From CAZIZT01 sp964544085 (lineage in GTDB: Bacteria > Campylobacterota_A > Desulfurellia > Desulfurellales > Hippeaceae), in NCBI GenBank assembly GCA_964544085.1, contig CAZIZT010000007.1, positions 1 through 64,000 of the forward strand: DNA of 64,000 nucleotides. The letters run 5' to 3'. The position numbers were made by a program, and so were the translations under genes. The notes under the pieces were generated by a model. It searched no databases and was not told the origin of the DNA. It saw nothing but the letters and a program-made list of their open reading frames with translations. Below, piece by piece: positions 60,758-64,000 of this stretch. How positions within the stretch are numbered: the stretch's first letter is position 1; every line of letters starts with the position of its first letter.

Positions 60758-62242
60758 CTATTCCACAAAGCTTATAAGCTCTCTACTCCTTTTTGGATGT
60801 CTCAATTTTCTGATAGCTTTTGCCTCTATCTGTCTTACCCTCTCCCTGGTCACACCCAGCACTCTGCCTACCTCTTCAAGGGTATGATCACAGCCATCCC
60901 CTATACCGAAGCGCATTCGTAAAACCTTTTCCTCTCTCTCCGTCAGGGTCTTAAAGACCTCTTCGATCTTTTCTTTCAGACTTTCTTCTATGGCAACATC
61001 AATCGGCAGCTTGGTCTTTTTGTCCTCTATGAAATCCTCAAGATGGGTGTCATTGTCATCGCCAACAGGTGTTTCAAGGGATATAGGCTCCTTTGCTATC
61101 TTGATTATACCCTTAATTTTATCTGCATCCATCTTCAAATATTCGGCGAGCTCCGCTGTTGTGGGCTCTCTTCCGTATTTCTGAATGAGTAGTTTGGATG
61201 CCCGCACTATCTTGTTTATTGTCTCTATCATATGCACCGGAATCCTGATTGTCCTTGCCTGATCCGCAATGGCCCTTGAGATGGATTGTCTAATCCACCA
61301 GGTTGCATATGTGGAAAACTTGAAACCTTTCCTGTAGTCAAACTTATCCACAGATTTCATCAGACCTATATTGCCCTCTTGTATCAGATCAAGGAAAGAC
61401 AGTCCTCTATTTAGGTGTTTCTTTGCAATAGAAACAACAAGCCTCAGGTTGGCCTTTATCATCTTCTGTTTGGCATTCTCAACCTGAATCTTCTCCATCT
61501 CTATCTCGGAGAGGGTATTCATAAGCTCATCCCTGTTAGGCATATCTTTACTTTCAAACAACCTCTCCTTGAACGATTCAATCATGTTATGAATAAACCT
61601 GTCGCTCAGGGATATCTCCAGGAAATCGTTAAAAATCTTCTCTTTCAACTGCGCCTTTGCCTCTTCATCCTCTGTTTGCCTCAACTGGTCATATTTGTCA
61701 ACGATGCTTTCTAAGATCCTGATAAAGGTCTCTTTAGAGGTATGATCCTCAACGGATTCATCCTCTTCATCCTCGTAGCTTAAATCGAGAGCGTTGGAGA
61801 TGTTTTTAACCTTTACATTACCCTCCTGAACATCTTTAATGAGAGCAACAATATGGTCGTAGGTAAACGGTATTTCTATAAGTTTTCTTGTAAGATTACT
61901 CTTATGCTTTTCAATCTCTTTGGCGATCTCTATCTCCTCTTCGCGCGTAAGCAATGGGATGTCTCCCATCTCTCGCAGATACATTCTAATAGCGCTGCTA
62001 ATCTCTTCCCCTGTTTCCTCAATATCAACATCCCTCTTCTGCTGAGTTTTTCCCACAGGCATCTTATCCGTGTCGATTATGTCTATGTCCATATCGTCGC
62101 ACGTTTCAAGGAGTGTATCGATCTCGTCAACGCTGATTCCCTCTGGCAACAGATCGTTGATCTCATCATAGGTAACGTAACCCTTTTTCCTGCCTTCATC
62201 TATCAGCTTATCAAAGATCTTCTGGCTCAATTCCCTTTCCAT
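60758..62242 (-). CDS. rpoD: Primary sigma factor RpoD (sigma-70)
   Basis: Housekeeping sigma factor of 494 residues. Region 1.1 (about 1-60, acidic) is followed by region 1.2 (AIRMYLREMGDIPLLTREEEI). A short non-conserved part follows, then region 2 (SFLDLIQEGNIGLMKSVDKF, FSTYATWWIRQSISRAI). Region 3 and the region 4 helix-turn-helix (LEEVGRVLGVTRERVRQIE) complete it. This agrees with the many TTGACA/TATAAT promoters read in the window. It overlaps mobA by 16 bases; the usual dnaG and rpsU neighbours are absent. Confidence 0.97.
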   Translation of the reverse strand: MERELSQKIFDKLIDEGRKKGYVTYDEINDLLPEGISVDEIDTLLETCDDMDIDIIDTDKMPVGKTQQKRDVDIEETGEEISSAIRMYLREMGDIPLLTREEEIEIAKEIEKHKSNLTRKLIEIPFTYDHIVALIKDVQEGNVKVKNISNALDLSYEDEEDESVEDHTSKETFIRILESIVDKYDQLRQTEDEEAKAQLKEKIFNDFLEISLSDRFIHNMIESFKERLFESKDMPNRDELMNTLSEIEMEKIQVENAKQKMIKANLRLVVSIAKKHLNRGLSFLDLIQEGNIGLMKSVDKFDYRKGFKFSTYATWWIRQSISRAIADQARTIRIPVHMIETINKIVRASKLLIQKYGREPTTAELAEYLKMDADKIKGIIKIAKEPISLETPVGDDNDTHLEDFIEDKKTKLPIDVAIEESLKEKIEEVFKTLTEREEKVLRMRFGIGDGCDHTLEEVGRVLGVTRERVRQIEAKAIRKLRHPKRSRELISFVE

Positions 62243-62832
62243 ACTGCACTCCCCTTCAATACAATATCTTTAATATCTGTAGGGTAATTTACGTTCCTGA
62301 CCGACTGATCTATATTGCAGGTAAAATCCGAGACAAACCTTACCCCTTCTGTGCCAATGGCTTCAAGAATTTTATGCCTTCCACTCTGGACGGCCTTTTC
62401 AAGCCTGGGCAAAAGGGATCTACTGTAAAAGGCATGCAATGGATGGTGTTTGCCGTCCGTAACAGGCATTACGCACATATCACCGGGCTCAACAGAACTG
62501 TAGAGCTCAAGGATACACTCACTCTCAAGCAACGGCATGTCACAGGCACAAACAAACGATAGGGTGTTTTTAGCACACTTCAAGCCCACCCTTATACCTT
62601 CCACAGGACCGAAGTCCTCTCTCTCGTCTTCCAGGATTTCGAGGTTCCCATATTTAGTAATTTGGGCATACTTCGTCCGTTTGTCAACCACAAGTATGAT
62701 GTTTTCACTCAGTGGCAAAAGCTTCTCAAGGATATGTTCTATCAACATCTTTGAGCCTATTTTCAAGAATGCCTTATCGGTTCCCATTCTTTTTGATTTA
62801 CCGCCACAAAGAACAATACAGGAAAAGGCCAT
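62227..62832 (-). CDS. mobA: Molybdenum cofactor guanylyltransferase
   Basis: Attaches GMP to molybdopterin to form the guanine dinucleotide cofactor of DMSO-reductase-family enzymes. A 201-residue nucleotidyltransferase with the GTP loop CIVLCGGKSKRMGTDKA near the N-terminus, DFGPVEGIRVGL and CDMPLL with the metal aspartate. I start at ATG 62832 because the promoter at 62854-62881 leaves no room for the upstream in-frame TTG (62847). Its presence implies a molybdo- or tungsto-enzyme elsewhere in the genome. It precedes rpoD in one unit. Confidence 0.9.
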   Translation of the reverse strand: MAFSCIVLCGGKSKRMGTDKAFLKIGSKMLIEHILEKLLPLSENIILVVDKRTKYAQITKYGNLEILEDEREDFGPVEGIRVGLKCAKNTLSFVCACDMPLLESECILELYSSVEPGDMCVMPVTDGKHHPLHAFYSRSLLPRLEKAVQSGRHKILEAIGTEGVRFVSDFTCNIDQSVRNVNYPTDIKDIVLKGSAVWKGN

Positions 62833-62853
62833 ACCCCACCAGCGCAAAGGGTA

Positions 62854-62881
62854 ATTTTAGCCACCTGCCTCCATTTTTCAA
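62854..62881 (-). promoter_or_regulatory. Sigma-70 promoter for mobA-rpoD-rluB
   Basis: Minus strand TTGAAA (62876-62881), 16 bp, TAAAAT (62854-62859); start near 62847, 15 nt before mobA. Confidence 0.55.
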
Positions 62882-63020
62882 CCCTTTTTTTCACAAAGAA
62901 GAGGAATTACACTACAAAACATCAAGATGGTAAATTACTGCCAAATTTTGATAGACAAAAACATTAGACGTTATCTACTATCCTGTTTTCTCATAAAAAT
63001 ATCTATCATCCTTCTTTAAC

Positions 63021-63049
63021 TTGCCAATTTATGTTTTATTAGCTATATT
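63021..63049 (+). promoter_or_regulatory. Sigma-70 promoter for the DUF302-like gene
   Basis: TTGCCA (63021-63026), 17 bp, TATATT (63044-63049); start near 63056 with a 62-nt leader ending in GGAGGTG. The A+T-rich gap back to 62882 holds nothing else I can name. Confidence 0.6.
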
Positions 63050-63117
63050 GTAGGTGTTATGGTGCAGTTAGATAGCAAAAAAACGAACCCAATAAAACCA
63101 GTGTTTGGAGGTGAATT

Positions 63118-63990
63118 ATGTTCAAAAGGGTATTTTTTGTCTTGGTGGCATTACTGTTTTTTGCCTCGGCCGCCAACGCAGCCAAGTTACAGACTTTCGA
63201 GCTGGTTGGTACCATCTCAAATCAACCACATGCCAATGTAGTGAAGGCCGTTCAGGACACGCTCTCTAAGAGTTTCAAAATCATTGCAACCTACAACCCG
63301 GGCGACTTACCAAATGCAACGGTTATCATTCTGTCCGATCCGTCGTACTACAAGGTAGTTAACAGCGTGGATAAGAATGCCTTTTTTGGTATCCCTTTAA
63401 GGGTTGGCGTTCTAACACTAAAAGGCACAACGCAGATCAGTTTTGTCAACCCAAACTACGTGATGGCTGCTTTCTCAAAAAGCGACAAGATGGCTGATGC
63501 AGCCGCAAAGGAGTTTAACAAACTGTTAGACACACTGAAACAAACTCCTGGCATTAAGGTGGAAGCCAAACTCTACGGATACTCCTCATCAAGAAGTGTC
63601 CTTTCAAGCTGGAATATGATGGGTAAAAGCCTTTATACACTCATTACCATTAAGAAGTTTGACTCCAACCAGAAAGCAAAAGAGGCGCTGGATAAGGCAC
63701 TCGCAGCTAATAAGAATGGGTGGAAGAAGGTTTACGAGGTAGATCTACAGAAGGCGATCGTTATCGGTGTAAGCAAGCCATCTGTTGAAAAGACATCATT
63801 TGATATTGGGGGTATAAACCACCTTACAGCATTTCCCATCGAGCTTCTTATCAAAGATGGTAAGGTTATAGCGTTGCCTGAGATGTACAGGATGTCGCTC
63901 TACTTTATGGATGCCGGCATGGGCGCATTTATGGCACACATGTCGATGCCCGGTGAGATAGACGACTCCCTCCAGGAATTACTGAAGTAA
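63118..63990 (+). CDS. Exported DUF302-like protein
   Basis: A 290-residue protein with a signal peptide (1-21, ending ASAANA). The following part (about 28-145) resembles the DUF302 fold: TLSKSFKIIATYNPGDLPNA, then IILSDPSYYKVV and LKGTTQISFVNPNYVMAAF. The second half (about 150-290) has no domain I recognise; it holds a short SSSRSVLSSWNM stretch and the phrase GINHLTAFPIELLI. No cysteines are seen. DUF302 proteins are of unknown function and some occur near sulfur metabolism genes. It has a strong promoter and ribosome site, so good expression is expected. Confidence 0.65.
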   Translation: MFKRVFFVLVALLFFASAANAAKLQTFELVGTISNQPHANVVKAVQDTLSKSFKIIATYNPGDLPNATVIILSDPSYYKVVNSVDKNAFFGIPLRVGVLTLKGTTQISFVNPNYVMAAFSKSDKMADAAAKEFNKLLDTLKQTPGIKVEAKLYGYSSSRSVLSSWNMMGKSLYTLITIKKFDSNQKAKEALDKALAANKNGWKKVYEVDLQKAIVIGVSKPSVEKTSFDIGGINHLTAFPIELLIKDGKVIALPEMYRMSLYFMDAGMGAFMAHMSMPGEIDDSLQELLK

Positions 63991-64000
63991 CCTGCTCCAA

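Noticed and set aside
1..64000. tRNA, rRNA, CRISPR, IS or prophage
   Set aside because: I looked in all intergenic gaps for T-loop sequences, repeat arrays, transposase motifs and inverted ends and saw none; a covariance-model scan would be needed to exclude a tRNA fully.

Overview
The window comes from a Gram-negative, probably anaerobic and thermophilic bacterium. It has an LPS-transport protein, an O-antigen-ligase-like protein, an 11-subunit complex I without the NADH module, a free-standing three-subunit biotin-dependent carboxylase, a two-gene SMS-type Fe-S assembly system instead of full SUF, and a long-form TrmB. This mix recalls sulfur-reducing Desulfurellales (Hippea, Desulfurella) in or near the Campylobacterota; that placement is from memory of gene content, not from a search. 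No rRNA, tRNA, CRISPR array, insertion sequence or prophage was found, so this is a core chromosomal segment. Good sigma-70 promoters (TTGACA-like, 16-18 bp, TATAAT-like) can be read before most transcription units.

Layout. 1-12108 (minus): a glycosyltransferase, a membrane diguanylate cyclase, an ACT regulator, def-uvrB, and a tightly overlapping chain smsC-smsB-PP0621-like-O-antigen ligase-transaldolase-rdgB-lptA-gltX (gltX runs off the left edge). 12109-12325: a divergent control region with palindromes and a direct repeat. 12326-15967 (plus): acyl-CoA (propionyl-CoA type) carboxylase, three genes. 15975-18185: a cysteine-rich protein (minus) and a CHASE4-like GGDEF protein (plus). 18396-28081 (plus): nuoABCDHIJKLMN, ended by a clear terminator. 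28169-31266 (plus): an exported zinc phospholipase-like protein, rho and dus. 31217-36768 (minus): trmB, argG and argF, then two DUF364 proteins and a thioredoxin-like protein. 36819-41993 (minus): a cupin regulator and a livKHMGF amino-acid importer with a terminator between livK and livH. 42045-49122 (minus): nucleotide-sugar epimerase, dnaE, a response regulator, a soluble histidine kinase and argB. 49241-54197 (plus): a small membrane protein, pdxJ, acpS, folC, an unknown small ORF, and a PPP-family phosphatase translationally coupled to a DUF763 protein. 54183-62832 (mostly minus): glnS, thiamine-binding protein, thioesterase, pgi, fba, rluB, rpoD and mobA, with a plus-strand EamA transporter. 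63118-63990 (plus): an exported DUF302-like protein.

How the genes fit together. Complex I without NuoEFG suggests an electron donor other than NADH, for example ferredoxin. The carboxylase, fructose-bisphosphate aldolase, phosphoglucose isomerase and transaldolase serve carbon assimilation and gluconeogenesis. ArgB, ArgF and ArgG belong to arginine synthesis, and Liv imports amino acids. The envelope genes share an operon with Fe-S assembly and tRNA charging. The least explained material is the phosphatase-DUF763 pair, the DUF364/thioredoxin-like cluster, the SMS pair whose ATPase ends in a cysteine pair, a possible small RNA or peptide at 56868-57020, and several promoters lying so close to start codons that leaderless mRNAs are likely.
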